Source: JALORV01 sp963754065
Lineage (GTDB): Bacteria; Pseudomonadota; Gammaproteobacteria; Burkholderiales; Burkholderiaceae_F
Assembly (NCBI GenBank): GCA_963754065.1
Contig: CAVWFH010000034.1
Coordinates: 1-64,000, forward strand
Direction of reading: 5' to 3'
DNA length: 64,000 nt
A program made the position numbers and the translations under genes. The notes under the pieces were generated by a model. The model was not told the DNA's origin, searched no databases, and saw only the letters and a list, made by a program, of their open reading frames with translations. Of this stretch, positions 8,200 through 17,852 are shown one piece after another (the first letter of the stretch is position 1; the number at the start of each line of letters is the position of its first letter).

Positions 8200-11100
8200 C
8201 TAGCCTGAGATTCCGCTGCTGCCCTTGCGGCGGTGCTTGGGCGCGACTGTTGTGCCGGCCGCTTTCCGGCGCGTTGGGGCCGTCGGTGGCGCGGGTTTCC
8301 TGGGTGATCGCTTCGGTGCCGTTGCGGCCGGCGGCTGGTTGGCCGCAACGGCAGTCGACTCCCCGGTGATTCTGGCCCGCAGCGCCTGCAGGGCGGCAGC
8401 GGCCTGCTCGGCCGCCGCATCGCGCACGGCCAGTGCGCGCAGCATGCGGGCCAGCGTTGAGATCTGAGTGGTCGCCGAATCGACCTGCCGTGCGGTCGCC
8501 TGTGCGACGCGGATGGCTTGCATGTACAGCGATGCCACGCGATCGACTTCGGTAGCCACCCGCGAGGCATCCCCAAACAGTGCGCCGGTGCCGAGCGCAC
8601 GCACGAGGTTCGCCTCGGCCAGCGCCACGGCATCGAAGAAGTCCTTGCTGCGGGCATATCGTTCGCGCGCCGCCCCTTCGATGCGGCCGAGCAGCATGTC
8701 GAGTTCCGGCAGGCTCACGCCGAGGACCGTGTCGAGCGCCAGCCAGTTCAGGACCGGGTACGGATCGAAACGCCCGCGTTCGTTGTTGTACTCATGCGCC
8801 TCCCGATAGTGGCGCGCGCTCTGCTCGAGCGCGAGGCGGATCTCGTCGCGATCGGAACGGATCTGTGCGAGCCGCTTGTAGCAGCCCGCGAGCAGCGCCA
8901 GGCGCTCAGCGGTCTTCCCCAGGTTGCCGAGGGTGATCAGGCGGCTGATCGCGGTTTCGATGCTGGCTGCGCCGCGCGCACGCTGTTTCGCATCGGCGCC
9001 AGCTGCTGTCGCAAGTCGTTCACCTTGCCGCGATTCGAAGTTCGCCAGCCGCTCGACCGCGGACAGGGTCGTGCAACTGTCAAGCTCGTCCGATGCGAGC
9101 GCGGCAGCCAGATAGCGGGTGGCTTGCTCGAAGTCTGCGAGTTCTCCGAAAGCAAGGCCGAGCTCGACCAGGACCTCGCTGCGGTTCAGCCACTCGCTCG
9201 GGCAGTCCTTGACCAGGTCTGTAATCCGGCGGGCTGCGGCGGGACGGAATCGATTGGGATCGCCCTTGCGTTCGCCGCGTTCGAGTTCGCGGGCGGTCTG
9301 ACGGCTGTCACGCAGCACGTCGATGAATTCCGCGGTCGAGACGTAGTCGCGCATGTTGGCGCTGCGGCCGCTCGCCGCGCCTTCCGGGTCGAGCCGGAAA
9401 TCGGGATCGCCGTAAGCCTGGTAGGCGCCCCAGGTGTTGCAGTCCGGAAACTGCTGCCAGGTGCGATTGCGGGCTTCCTGCAGCGCGCGCCCGAACGTCT
9501 GGCCTTCCAGCATCTGTTCGTAGAACACGCGCGCGAAGGCGAGCGCGGCGTCGTCGCGCACCGCCCAGCCAGCCGCGACCACCGCGCGCACGCCCATCTC
9601 GATCAGTTCGCGCGAAACGCTGGCCGCCAGCCGGTTGTAGGGCAACGCGCCCGCGCCCGCGCGCGCCGGAGCCTCGGGCCCGACCTGTCCGATGTGGCAG
9701 CAGTTGAGGAACACCAGTTCAGGGACCTGCTGCATCTGGCCGATCTCGACGGCGGTCAGGTACACGCCGTTGTCGAGCACCATGCCGCTGCGTGCGGCGC
9801 CGTTGTCGCCGGGAGCCTCGTAGTAGCCGTGGCCCGCAAGGTGAATCAGCCGGTAGGGCTTCTCGAAGAGACCGCCGAGGACTTCGAGTGCGGACAGCTG
9901 CTCGTCGCGGTAGGTCGGCTCGAAGCGGGTCGACAGCAGACCGGCGACGAGCCGCGCTTCGTCGCGTGCGCCGCTCAGTTGCTGGTAAGGCGCGCTGACC
10001 AGGGGATCGCCGACGATGTAGGCGGTCTGCGCCGTCGTTGCGCGGATGTGCTGGCGAAACGTGGCAGTCTTCAGCTGGCGTATCAGACCCATGCGCGTGG
10101 CCAGCGGTTCCTTGCCGTCGGTCATCAGCTCCCACGGATAAGCGGCCGTCTCGGCATCGACGACGAATACCACGCGCGACAGCTGGGCCAGCCCGTCCTT
10201 GAGATCGTTGGGCACGATCAGCTCGAACAGTGCACGCGCCTCCTCGGCGCGAAAGCGCGTCTGCGCGACCGAAGCGGCGATCAGTCGCTCGACCAGCTCG
10301 GGTTGCCGTTGCTGATGCATCACTTCGGCGCGCGCGCGATCGGACAGCGAAACGAACTTCAGTTCGCGATGCGGCGCATGGGCCGGGGCATCGCACAACG
10401 CGAGTTGCGCCAGCGCGGCGATCAGCTCGCCGTCACTTGCGGCCGCCTGGCTGACGGCGGCCTGAAGTCGTGCGGCCAGCGGCTTCGGCAGGCGCGGAAC
10501 CGATCCGGCGGACGGTGGTTCGATGACGCTGATCTCCCAGCGCCGCCAGGAGTCGCGCCCTTGCACCGGGGTGAGGCGCGTACGTCCATTGCGTCCGCTG
10601 GCCAACAGTGGCGTCGCCTCGATGCGGGTGTCGAGCTCATCGCCCAACGGGGCCGCCAGCCGCCGGACCGCGCGCGCCGCCTCGATCGCGGTGTCGGCGT
10701 AGAGCTCGACGAGTTCGATCTCCTCGATGTGGCGCGCGGCTGGCACGCGGCTCCGAAGTTCGCGGTTTGCCTGTGCGATGCCGCGCAGAATCGCCGCGAC
10801 CGAGTCGTCGATCGAGATATTCGACGTCGAGTTGGTCCCGATCAGCAGCATGCTCAGTCCGACGACATCGCTGTCGCCCACCAGCGTCGCGCCGGCCGCG
10901 TCGTCGAGCTGCAGCACGTAGGTCAATGCCGCGCGGCGGACCAGGTTGGCGAGCTGCGCGGCTGTCAATTCTCCCCAGCGGCCGAGCCCGACCACCACCG
11001 CACCGTTGGGCAGTCGTAGCGCACGCTGCAGGGCGGTGGGCTGGCGCAGCACCACGGACGATGTGCGGGCTGGCCCCGGATACAGGCCGAGGTTGTAGCG

Positions 11101-13953
11101 CGTGCTGAGCGCGCCTTCGAGCAACTGGTCGATGCGGGCCTCGGCACCGACGATCGTGTCGCCCTCGTAGTGTCCGACGACGATCGGGTACCTGGCGTAG
11201 CGCAGATCGCCGTGCACGACGCCGGCACGGAAGCCCGCGGTCACCCGAGCGCGGTAGCGCTTGGTCCGCTGCTGTCCCAACAGGCCTGCCGTCAGGTCGC
11301 CTGCGGTCGGAAACAGCGCGGGTTGCGGCAGCGCGCGGAAACTGGCGGCGCCCCCGCGCGATGCGCTGGGTGGCGTTGTCGGCAGCCGGCTGGTCGTGCC
11401 GCGCTCGAGCAGTTCAAGGATCGCCGGGTAGCCGGCTTCCGTGGCCGGAAGATCCCCGTGCTCGGCGTCGAGATACCACGTCTGCACACCCGGGAGGCGG
11501 CCCGACTCGTAGGTCACGCGGCCGTCGCCTTCGCTGGTTGCCTGCAAGACGATGCGGCCATCCACTCCCTCGAAACCGGTGACGGTCTGCGGCGAGCTGC
11601 CTGCGACATACAGCACGCGCTCCGCGTGCGGGAGCTGCTCGGGCAGGCTGCCGAGTGTCGCTCGTGCCCGTGCCAGCAGACCCGCGTCCGGAAGTGCGCC
11701 CTGCCCACACTGTGCGTGCATCTGGTCCCAGGTGGCGCGCTCGAAGAAGCGACCGCCTTCGGCCAATGGCAGCAACTCCAGGATGCCCGGGAAGTCCTGG
11801 ATGACGCCGAGCACTCCGGCCAGTCCCCGGTCGAGATCCAGCATTGCCAGCTGTTGCACCGTACTGGCCGTGCCGAGCAGCGCATCCACCGTCGCGTGCG
11901 TGCCGTGGTTCGGCGTGCCCAGCATCACCAGGCGGCCACCCTCGTGCGCACACAGGCGCTCCCACAGTTCGGGCGCGTCCTTGATCATCTGGCGCACCAC
12001 CAGTCCGCCCATGCCGTGCGCCACTAACCGCACCGGCACAGCACTGCGCCCCAGTGCGCTCTCGACTGCCGTGGCCAACCGGGCCGCACTGTCGACGATC
12101 GAGCGGCGCCAGTCATAGGCGAACGGAATGACTTCGTGCGTGTCGGCGAGCCACTCGCACAGGCCACGGTAGTACGCCCCGACCAGCGACGAGGCGCTCA
12201 CATCAGCAGCCGCGACATCGTGCAGTTCTTTCAGTCCGTCGGCTACGAGTCGCGGGTAGTTCAGCCAGATACTTTCGCCGGCGCGCGTCAGGTGCGAGCC
12301 CGTTATTCCCGGCAGCACGAAAACGATCGGCTGCGCTGTGCCGGTGCGCTTCTGCAGCGCGCGCAGCATGGGCACCGGATCGGTCTGAGTCTCTTCGATG
12401 GTCCGGAACTCCGCCGGCGCCGCCTCGCCCCCGGCAGTCAGCCAGCGCTGCATTGCGCCGCGCGTGCGTTCGTTGCGGAAGTAGTTGAAGTGCGTGACGT
12501 CGCCGCCCTGATCGAAAACGTAGTGCGCGCGCGGCCGCGCCGCGCCTTCGAACATCGAGTCGGTGTTGACGACGAGGTCGTTGTCGCGGTTCTCGTAGAT
12601 GAACTGGTCGGTGAGGAAGACGCCGAGCCGCTTCAGCCAGTGCCCGCCCTCGATGTCGCCCGCCACGACCCCGAGCGCGCCGGTGGCTTCGCGCTGCGTG
12701 TTGAGGAAGCGCACCAGCGGCGAGGGCGGCGTCATCGCCTCGATGCCCGGGATGAGCGCGGGCTTCCATCGATTCTTCGCGACCTGCAGCGTGAGGCGCT
12801 TGACCACCTCGTACAGCGGCGATCCGGCCAGACCCGGAATCAGCCCGACCAGGTTGGTCAGCACCGACAGGAACTGGTCGGTGTTTTCCGAGGCGAGCAG
12901 CGTGCCGCGTGCGGGACTCGCGCAGCGGACGACGCGTTCGATGCGGAACTGCTTCGCAGCCAGGATCTCGGCGAGCGTCTGCAGGTTGCGGCGGTCGACC
13001 TCGTCGGCGTCGGCCAGCGCCGAGTCGGTGCGACGGACGCCCGCGATGGCCTCCGCACTGATGGATGACAGGCACAGCAGGTCGCCGACCAACCCGCCGC
13101 GCGAATGGGTGACCAGCGACAGGCGCACACGTGCCGGCAATGCCTGGGCCAGCCGGATCGCATTCTCGATCGGGCTCGCGCTCATCGTCCGGTGCTCAAA
13201 GGCATAGATGCGGCCGCCATACGCGTCGGCGAGGGCGCTCCAGTCGGACTGCGCCGAGGCGTCGAGCAGCGCGCCGAAGCTGCCCTGCGTCGATGAGGCC
13301 GTGCCATGGATGAACACGAGGATCGGTTTTTCGGCATCGATCGTCGACGGCGCGACCGGGTTTGCGGCGCTTGCAGGGCTGGCGGAGCGCTGCGCCACGT
13401 CGCCGAAGCGGTACAGGCCTTCGCCGTACGGCAGCCGCCGCTCGATCAGCCAGAGCGCAAATTTGGTCGTGGCCCAGGCGCCGGCCGTGATCGCCTGGCC
13501 GAGCCCGACCTCGCTGACGAACTCGCTCCAGCGCGCGGGATCGGCCATTTCGGCGTCGACCGTGTCCGGACGCAGACGCAGCACCCGCAGCGCGCTGGCC
13601 ACCCAGTCGCGCACGCCGCGCTCGGAAACGCTGGTCCGCGGCAGCATGTCGATCGGCACGTTGTTGCCGCGGACCGCTTCCGGTCGCAGCACGGCCAGGT
13701 CGTGGCGATAGCGCTCGACCGAGGTCCAGAGCGTGAAGCCGCCTTCGACCTCGATCTCGAGGATGTCGTCACTTTCCACGGCAACCTTGGCGGGATCCTT
13801 CGCCCGCGCACGTGCCGACGATGACAGCGTGTACGCATCGACCGTTTCCACGGCATCGAGCAAGTCGGTCGAGCGCTTCTCGGCCGTCGCGCCGCGCGTC
13901 GCTCCCTTCGCGTGCGCGTCGGGCTGGCCGGATATCAGGAGTTCGATCGCCAT
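8200..13953 (-). CDS. Giant CHAT-protease / dual alpha-beta-hydrolase / helical-repeat protein
   Basis: 1917 residues in one open frame. In order: an N-terminal region of about 200 residues; an esterase-like alpha/beta hydrolase (ILVFIHGTASSTQG, nucleophile elbow THSRGG with Ser284); a second, LCAT/PDAT-like hydrolase (PIVFVLPGITGSHL) whose elbow reads AHGMGG, so Gly647 replaces the expected Ser; a long middle region; a CHAT (caspase-HetF-type) domain with LAGHGYY (His1375) and FLNCCHIG (Cys1419) as the predicted dyad; then a helical, TPR-like C-terminal third and a Lys/Pro/Ala-rich tail. No signal peptide or membrane span is seen. It starts 20 bp after a metacaspase gene in an apparent operon. 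Domain names are from motifs only; the biological role is unknown, and a conflict or cell-death role is inferred. Confidence 0.85.
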   Translation of the reverse strand: MAIELLISGQPDAHAKGATRGATAEKRSTDLLDAVETVDAYTLSSSARARAKDPAKVAVESDDILEIEVEGGFTLWTSVERYRHDLAVLRPEAVRGNNVPIDMLPRTSVSERGVRDWVASALRVLRLRPDTVDAEMADPARWSEFVSEVGLGQAITAGAWATTKFALWLIERRLPYGEGLYRFGDVAQRSASPASAANPVAPSTIDAEKPILVFIHGTASSTQGSFGALLDASAQSDWSALADAYGGRIYAFEHRTMSASPIENAIRLAQALPARVRLSLVTHSRGGLVGDLLCLSSISAEAIAGVRRTDSALADADEVDRRNLQTLAEILAAKQFRIERVVRCASPARGTLLASENTDQFLSVLTNLVGLIPGLAGSPLYEVVKRLTLQVAKNRWKPALIPGIEAMTPPSPLVRFLNTQREATGALGVVAGDIEGGHWLKRLGVFLTDQFIYENRDNDLVVNTDSMFEGAARPRAHYVFDQGGDVTHFNYFRNERTRGAMQRWLTAGGEAAPAEFRTIEETQTDPVPMLRALQKRTGTAQPIVFVLPGITGSHLTRAGESIWLNYPRLVADGLKELHDVAAADVSASSLVGAYYRGLCEWLADTHEVIPFAYDWRRSIVDSAARLATAVESALGRSAVPVRLVAHGMGGLVVRQMIKDAPELWERLCAHEGGRLVMLGTPNHGTHATVDALLGTASTVQQLAMLDLDRGLAGVLGVIQDFPGILELLPLAEGGRFFERATWDQMHAQCGQGALPDAGLLARARATLGSLPEQLPHAERVLYVAGSSPQTVTGFEGVDGRIVLQATSEGDGRVTYESGRLPGVQTWYLDAEHGDLPATEAGYPAILELLERGTTSRLPTTPPSASRGGAASFRALPQPALFPTAGDLTAGLLGQQRTKRYRARVTAGFRAGVVHGDLRYARYPIVVGHYEGDTIVGAEARIDQLLEGALSTRYNLGLYPGPARTSSVVLRQPTALQRALRLPNGAVVVGLGRWGELTAAQLANLVRRAALTYVLQLDDAAGATLVGDSDVVGLSMLLIGTNSTSNISIDDSVAAILRGIAQANRELRSRVPAARHIEEIELVELYADTAIEAARAVRRLAAPLGDELDTRIEATPLLASGRNGRTRLTPVQGRDSWRRWEISVIEPPSAGSVPRLPKPLAARLQAAVSQAAASDGELIAALAQLALCDAPAHAPHRELKFVSLSDRARAEVMHQQRQPELVERLIAASVAQTRFRAEEARALFELIVPNDLKDGLAQLSRVVFVVDAETAAYPWELMTDGKEPLATRMGLIRQLKTATFRQHIRATTAQTAYIVGDPLVSAPYQQLSGARDEARLVAGLLSTRFEPTYRDEQLSALEVLGGLFEKPYRLIHLAGHGYYEAPGDNGAARSGMVLDNGVYLTAVEIGQMQQVPELVFLNCCHIGQVGPEAPARAGAGALPYNRLAASVSRELIEMGVRAVVAAGWAVRDDAALAFARVFYEQMLEGQTFGRALQEARNRTWQQFPDCNTWGAYQAYGDPDFRLDPEGAASGRSANMRDYVSTAEFIDVLRDSRQTARELERGERKGDPNRFRPAAARRITDLVKDCPSEWLNRSEVLVELGLAFGELADFEQATRYLAAALASDELDSCTTLSAVERLANFESRQGERLATAAGADAKQRARGAASIETAISRLITLGNLGKTAERLALLAGCYKRLAQIRSDRDEIRLALEQSARHYREAHEYNNERGRFDPYPVLNWLALDTVLGVSLPELDMLLGRIEGAARERYARSKDFFDAVALAEANLVRALGTGALFGDASRVATEVDRVASLYMQAIRVAQATARQVDSATTQISTLARMLRALAVRDAAAEQAAAALQALRARITGESTAVAANQPPAATAPKRSPRKPAPPTAPTRRKAAGTTVAPKHRRKGSSGISG

Positions 13954-13973
13954 CGGGTCGTAATCCGGACTTC

Positions 13974-14819
13974 CTATTCGACTGGCGACAGGAATGGCTG
14001 CTCGAGCCTCGCCTTGGCGCCTTCGAGCTGCGGCACCTGATCGTAGCGGCCACGCTTCAGGCGCGCGGTTGTGCGTTCGTGCAGTTCACGGTAGCTGACC
14101 CGGCCCTGGGCCTCGCGCACGGCGGCCGCGAGATTGAAAGTCAGGGCGCCGTGGAAACCGCCCTCGATCGCCGCGTCGGCCGAGGTCTGGTCGGCGCGGC
14201 AGCCGGTGATCAGGACTTCGGGCAGGTCGGCCGCCACGACATCGCGCTTGCGGCGCGTTGCCGCGGGCGCAACATGCAGGCCGCCGCGCACCGTGCCCCG
14301 CAGCCGTCGTCCCGATTCGACGGCCAGCAGGTCCTGCGGACAGGGCAGATAGCGCTCGACGATCGGGGCATCGGGCGGCAGCACGGCCCGCGTGATCGTG
14401 CCGGAGTGGCAGCAATCGGTGACCACCGTCAGGCTGACGCCGGCGCGCATTGCATCGAAGGTCGAACGCAGCCAGTCGTCGCGCAGCGGATTCTTCCAGT
14501 CGAGATCCGCGGGACACAGGATTTCGTCGCGGCCATCGGCCTCGTCGCCATCATCGTCCGGCACATTCGATCCATGCCCGGAGAAGTGCACCAGCAGGAC
14601 GTCACCGCTCCGGCCACCGCGCACCAGCGTGCGGATCGAGGACTCGATGGCCTTCTTGGTCGCTGCGAAGTCGGTCAGTCGCACGATGTCGCCGGCAGCA
14701 AACCCGAAGGTGCCCGTCAGCAGTTTCGTCATCGTGTCGACGTCGCTGACGCAGCCACGCAGGTCGGCTCCGGGCATGCGGTAGCGGTTGACTCCGATCA
14801 GCACTGCACGCTTGGCCAT
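13974..14819 (-). CDS. Type I metacaspase-like caspase-fold peptidase
   Basis: A 281-residue C14-type cysteine protease without a prodomain. MAKRAVLIGVNRYRMPG is the standard p20 opening and LRGCVSDVDTM follows. The catalytic His82 sits in HFSGHGS and Cys137 in TDCCHSGT. An acidic DDDGDEADGRDE stretch follows the His motif, as in calcium-dependent metacaspases. A strong AGAGGAGG precedes the ATG at 14819. The gene is 20 bp upstream of the CHAT/hydrolase giant and surely co-transcribed, so two caspase-clan proteases are encoded together. Metacaspases cleave after Arg/Lys; the substrate here is unknown, and the neighbour, rich in Arg/Lys linkers, is one candidate. Confidence 0.92.
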   Translation of the reverse strand: MAKRAVLIGVNRYRMPGADLRGCVSDVDTMTKLLTGTFGFAAGDIVRLTDFAATKKAIESSIRTLVRGGRSGDVLLVHFSGHGSNVPDDDGDEADGRDEILCPADLDWKNPLRDDWLRSTFDAMRAGVSLTVVTDCCHSGTITRAVLPPDAPIVERYLPCPQDLLAVESGRRLRGTVRGGLHVAPAATRRKRDVVAADLPEVLITGCRADQTSADAAIEGGFHGALTFNLAAAVREAQGRVSYRELHERTTARLKRGRYDQVPQLEGAKARLEQPFLSPVE

Positions 14820-15139
14820 TTCATCCTCCTCTGCGCCGGTGATGCGCGACCTCGCGCTCCGGCATGACGACATCGATGAACTGCAATGACCCCGGTTGCT
14901 GCGGTGGCCGAATTCGATGACGCGTCGCCCAATCCGCAGTGCGCGTTGGTCTTGCGGGCCAATTCCAGCCACTCGCCTCGCGGCTCGCCGTCGGCCCGCC
15001 GTGATCCCCGCCGCGATGCTAGTCCTCCCGGCGCGCCGCCGCGCCGTGAAGATTCGACAATGCCGGTGGCCGCCCCACGTATGGGGGACGGCGAAGCACC
15101 CCGCGAAGGGCCTGGGCCTGGCGGGAAGGCAGAAGGAAC
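14820..15139. other. Non-coding stretch upstream of the metacaspase operon
   Basis: About 320 bp between the ygbA-like stop and the metacaspase start, both on the minus strand. The long minus-strand frame running through here is out of family for either gene. Apart from the metacaspase ribosome-binding site I see no convincing promoter hexamers and no GG-N8-TTGC site. Confidence 0.5.
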
Positions 15140-15526
15140 TCAGGAGCGCGGGCGTGCGCGCGGTTTGGCTGGAGCGGGGTAGCGTTTGTCCAGCAGGTGG
15201 CCCAGCGCAAGCCACGGGTGGCGCAGCATCATGCGCGGTCCGGCATAGCGCATGATGATCCGTACCTCTTCGCGCGGCGCCGGTCCGTAGCAGTGGATCT
15301 GGCACTTGGCGCAGACGGGCTTGTCCTCGCCAAAGGGGCACACCGCAAGCCGCTTGGCCGCGTAGTTCAGCAGATCGCGGCAGCGCTCGCACGGCACTTC
15401 GCCGCCATGCTGGTCACGGCAGTAGATCTCCGTCATCACCTCCAGCGTGCGCAGTTCGCGCAGCAGGCGCGGGGTGGTCGGTCGGTCGCGTCCGGAGCGG
15501 GCGGACGGGGTAGGGATGCTGGACAT
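15140..15526 (-). CDS. ygbA: YgbA-family (nitrous oxide-stimulated promoter) protein
   Basis: A 128-residue protein with the YgbA/PF11756 signature: RTLEVMTEIYCRDQHG, then paired cysteines in VPCERCRDLL and CPFGEDKPVCAKC, then HCYGPAPREEVRIIMRY. The Cys spacing suggests a metal-binding site. In Enterobacteria the homologue is controlled by nitric oxide (NsrR). No clear NsrR-type palindrome is seen here. I start at MSSIPTPSARSG (15526); an upstream extension is rich in Arg/His and not conserved. Confidence 0.85.
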   Translation of the reverse strand: MSSIPTPSARSGRDRPTTPRLLRELRTLEVMTEIYCRDQHGGEVPCERCRDLLNYAAKRLAVCPFGEDKPVCAKCQIHCYGPAPREEVRIIMRYAGPRMMLRHPWLALGHLLDKRYPAPAKPRARPRS

Positions 15527-15929
15527 GCCGTATTGTCGATCGCGGCGATGCAACAGCATGCTGAGCCGGATCAAACCGGCGCGAAGCAGGCCCACGGAGT
15601 GGAGGGGCATTCCCGCTGCTCTGGGTACGCGATGCGACGCTGCCGGACTGCCGCCGAGGTGAGCCGGGGCGCCGGGTGTCGATTGCCGCGGTTTTCGCGG
15701 CATGTCGCTCGAGGCGCGCTCCTATAATCCGCCCCGTTCCCTGTCTGCGCTGCGGCGCTGATCCTCCGAGTGGTTGCCATCTGTCCGAAACGGCGTCTGC
15801 CGCGGCCGCGTGCCGTGCGTGCCATCAGCGCTGTCGTCGTTACACACCGTCATGTCGGCTAGTCGCTGGCTGCGCCGCCGTCGGCGCTCGAGCGGAGACG
15901 AGCTGTCATTCGGCCCGCGCTCGGCCGCC
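15527..15929 (+). promoter_or_regulatory. mrdA upstream region
   Basis: About 400 bp between the divergent ygbA-like and mrdA starts. A perfect TATAAT -10 hexamer lies at 15723-15728 on the plus strand, but no good -35 at 16-18 bp; the local sequence is CATGTC. The leader would be about 200 nt. An alternative mrdA start with 26 extra Arg/Ser-rich residues lies at 15852. No other gene is supported here. Confidence 0.45.
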
Positions 15930-17852
15930 ATGCGCAATCCCGAGCGCGAGGTGCACTACTTCCGCCTGCGCGTGCTGGTTGCGGTGGCGTTTGTCATCAC
16001 CTGTTTCACCTTGTTAGGCGCGCGCTTCGCCTGGCTGCAGGTCGTCAAGCACGAGGCCTATCTGGCGCAGGCCGAGCTGAACCGTATCGCGGTGCTGCCG
16101 GTTGCCCCGAACCGCGGCCTGATCAAGGACCGTCACGGCCGCATCATCGCGCGCAACTATTCCGCTTACACGCTCGAGATCACGCCGACGAAGGTCGCGA
16201 ACCTCGAGCAGACCATCGACCAGCTCGCCCAGGTGGTCGAGGTCCAGCCGCGTGACCGGCGCCGCTTCAAGAAGCTGATGGAAGATACGAAGCGCTTCGA
16301 CTCGGTGCCGATCCGCACCCGCCTGACCGACGAGGAGGTCGCGCGCTTCACTGCGCAGCGCTACCGCTTCCCCGGCGTCGAGCTGCGTGCGCGGCTGTTC
16401 CGTGACTATCCGCTCGGACTGACAGGGTCCCACATGCTGGGATACATCGGACGGATCTCGCAGCGCGACCTCGAACGCATCGAGAAGCTCGACGATCCGG
16501 CCGCCTATGCAGGCACGGAACATATCGGCAAGCTCGGCATCGAGCAAAGCTATGAAGGCGACCTGCACGGCACCACTGGAGTCGAGGAAGTCGAGATCAC
16601 CGCCGGCGGCCGCGCGGTGCGCACGCTGAAGCGCACGCCGTCGATGCCCGGCAACAACCTGACGCTGTCGGTGGATATCGAGTTGCAGCGCGTGGTCGAG
16701 CAGGCCTTCGGCGATCGCCGCGGCGCGCTGATTGCGATCGAGCCCAAGTCCGGCGATGTGCTGGCCTTCGTCTCGATGCCGAATTTCGACCCCAACCTGT
16801 TCGTCGACGGCATCGACCCGAAGAACTGGGACGAGCTGAACAACGACCCGGACAAGCCGCTGCTCAACCGCGCGCTGCGCGGAACCTACCCGATCGGCTC
16901 GACCTACAAGCCGTTTCTGGCACTGGCGGCGCTCGAGACCGGCAAGCGCAGGCCCGAGACGGTCATCCACGACGGCGGCACCTTTGTCTTCGGAAACCGC
17001 GTGTTCCGCGACTCGAACAAGGTGCCGCTGGGGGCGGTCGACATGCACCGTTCGATCGTCAAGTCGAGCGACATCTACTACTACCAGCTTGCCAACGACC
17101 TGGGTGTGGACACGATCCACGACTTCATGAAGCCGTGGGGCTTCGGCCAGATCACCGGTATCGATGTGGAAGGCGAGCAGACCGGCATCCTGCCGTCGAC
17201 TGCCTGGAAGGAGCGCCGCTTCAAGCAGAAGTGGTATCCGGGCGAGACGATCTCCATCGGCATCGGCCAGGGCTACAACTCGTTCACGCTGCTGCAGCTG
17301 GCGCACGCCACGGCGAACCTCGCCAACGACGGCGTGGTGATGAAGCCGCACCTGGTCAAGGAGGTCGAGGACGCGCGCACCGGAGTCAGGCGACTGACCG
17401 TGCCGAAGGAGAGCTACCGCATCCCGGTCAAGCCCGAGCACATGAAGTTCGTGCGTGACGCGATGGTCGACGTCAACATCAGCGGCACGGGCCGCGTCGC
17501 CTTCCAGGGCGCGCCGTACAAGGTCGGGGGCAAGACCGGCACGGCGCAGGTCGTCAGCATCAAGCAGGGCGAGAAGTACAACGAGGCGAAAGTGGCGGAA
17601 CGCCATCGCGACCATTCGCTCTTCATCGCGTTCGCGCCGGCCGAGGATCCGAAGATCGCGATTGCGGTGCTGGTGGAAAACGGCGGATTCGGCGCCCGTG
17701 CCGCGGCGCCGATTGCGCGGGCCGCGATCGACTACTACCTGCTCGGGAAGAAGCCCGCGGGACCGGCGGTCACCGACGACGGACCCGACGACGAGGAAGT
17801 CCCGCGCACGGTTGCGGCGGCGGCCCCCACTCCGGCACGGAGCGTGCGGTGA
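15930..17852 (+). CDS. mrdA: Peptidoglycan transpeptidase PBP2
   Basis: PBP2 crosslinks peptidoglycan for side-wall elongation together with RodA. The 640-residue class B PBP has one N-terminal membrane span (LRVLVAVAFVITCFTLLGARF), a dimerisation domain opening NRGLIKDRHGR, and the transpeptidase motifs STYK (Ser324), SSD (379-381) and KTGT (Lys535). The ATG at 15930 (MRNPEREVHYFRLRV) gives the usual short cytoplasmic tail; an ATG at 15852 is possible. The stop overlaps rodA (GTGA), so the two are translationally coupled. Confidence 0.96.
   Translation: MRNPEREVHYFRLRVLVAVAFVITCFTLLGARFAWLQVVKHEAYLAQAELNRIAVLPVAPNRGLIKDRHGRIIARNYSAYTLEITPTKVANLEQTIDQLAQVVEVQPRDRRRFKKLMEDTKRFDSVPIRTRLTDEEVARFTAQRYRFPGVELRARLFRDYPLGLTGSHMLGYIGRISQRDLERIEKLDDPAAYAGTEHIGKLGIEQSYEGDLHGTTGVEEVEITAGGRAVRTLKRTPSMPGNNLTLSVDIELQRVVEQAFGDRRGALIAIEPKSGDVLAFVSMPNFDPNLFVDGIDPKNWDELNNDPDKPLLNRALRGTYPIGSTYKPFLALAALETGKRRPETVIHDGGTFVFGNRVFRDSNKVPLGAVDMHRSIVKSSDIYYYQLANDLGVDTIHDFMKPWGFGQITGIDVEGEQTGILPSTAWKERRFKQKWYPGETISIGIGQGYNSFTLLQLAHATANLANDGVVMKPHLVKEVEDARTGVRRLTVPKESYRIPVKPEHMKFVRDAMVDVNISGTGRVAFQGAPYKVGGKTGTAQVVSIKQGEKYNEAKVAERHRDHSLFIAFAPAEDPKIAIAVLVENGGFGARAAAPIARAAIDYYLLGKKPAGPAVTDDGPDDEEVPRTVAAAAPTPARSVR

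Noticed and set aside
8518..11019. 833-codon plus-strand frame opposite the CHAT protein
   Set aside because: Antisense shadow; the minus strand shows ordered domain motifs and this one none.
15540..15620. NsrR or FNR operator upstream of the ygbA-like gene
   Set aside because: TTGAT occurs but without its inverted partner; no palindrome of the right length.
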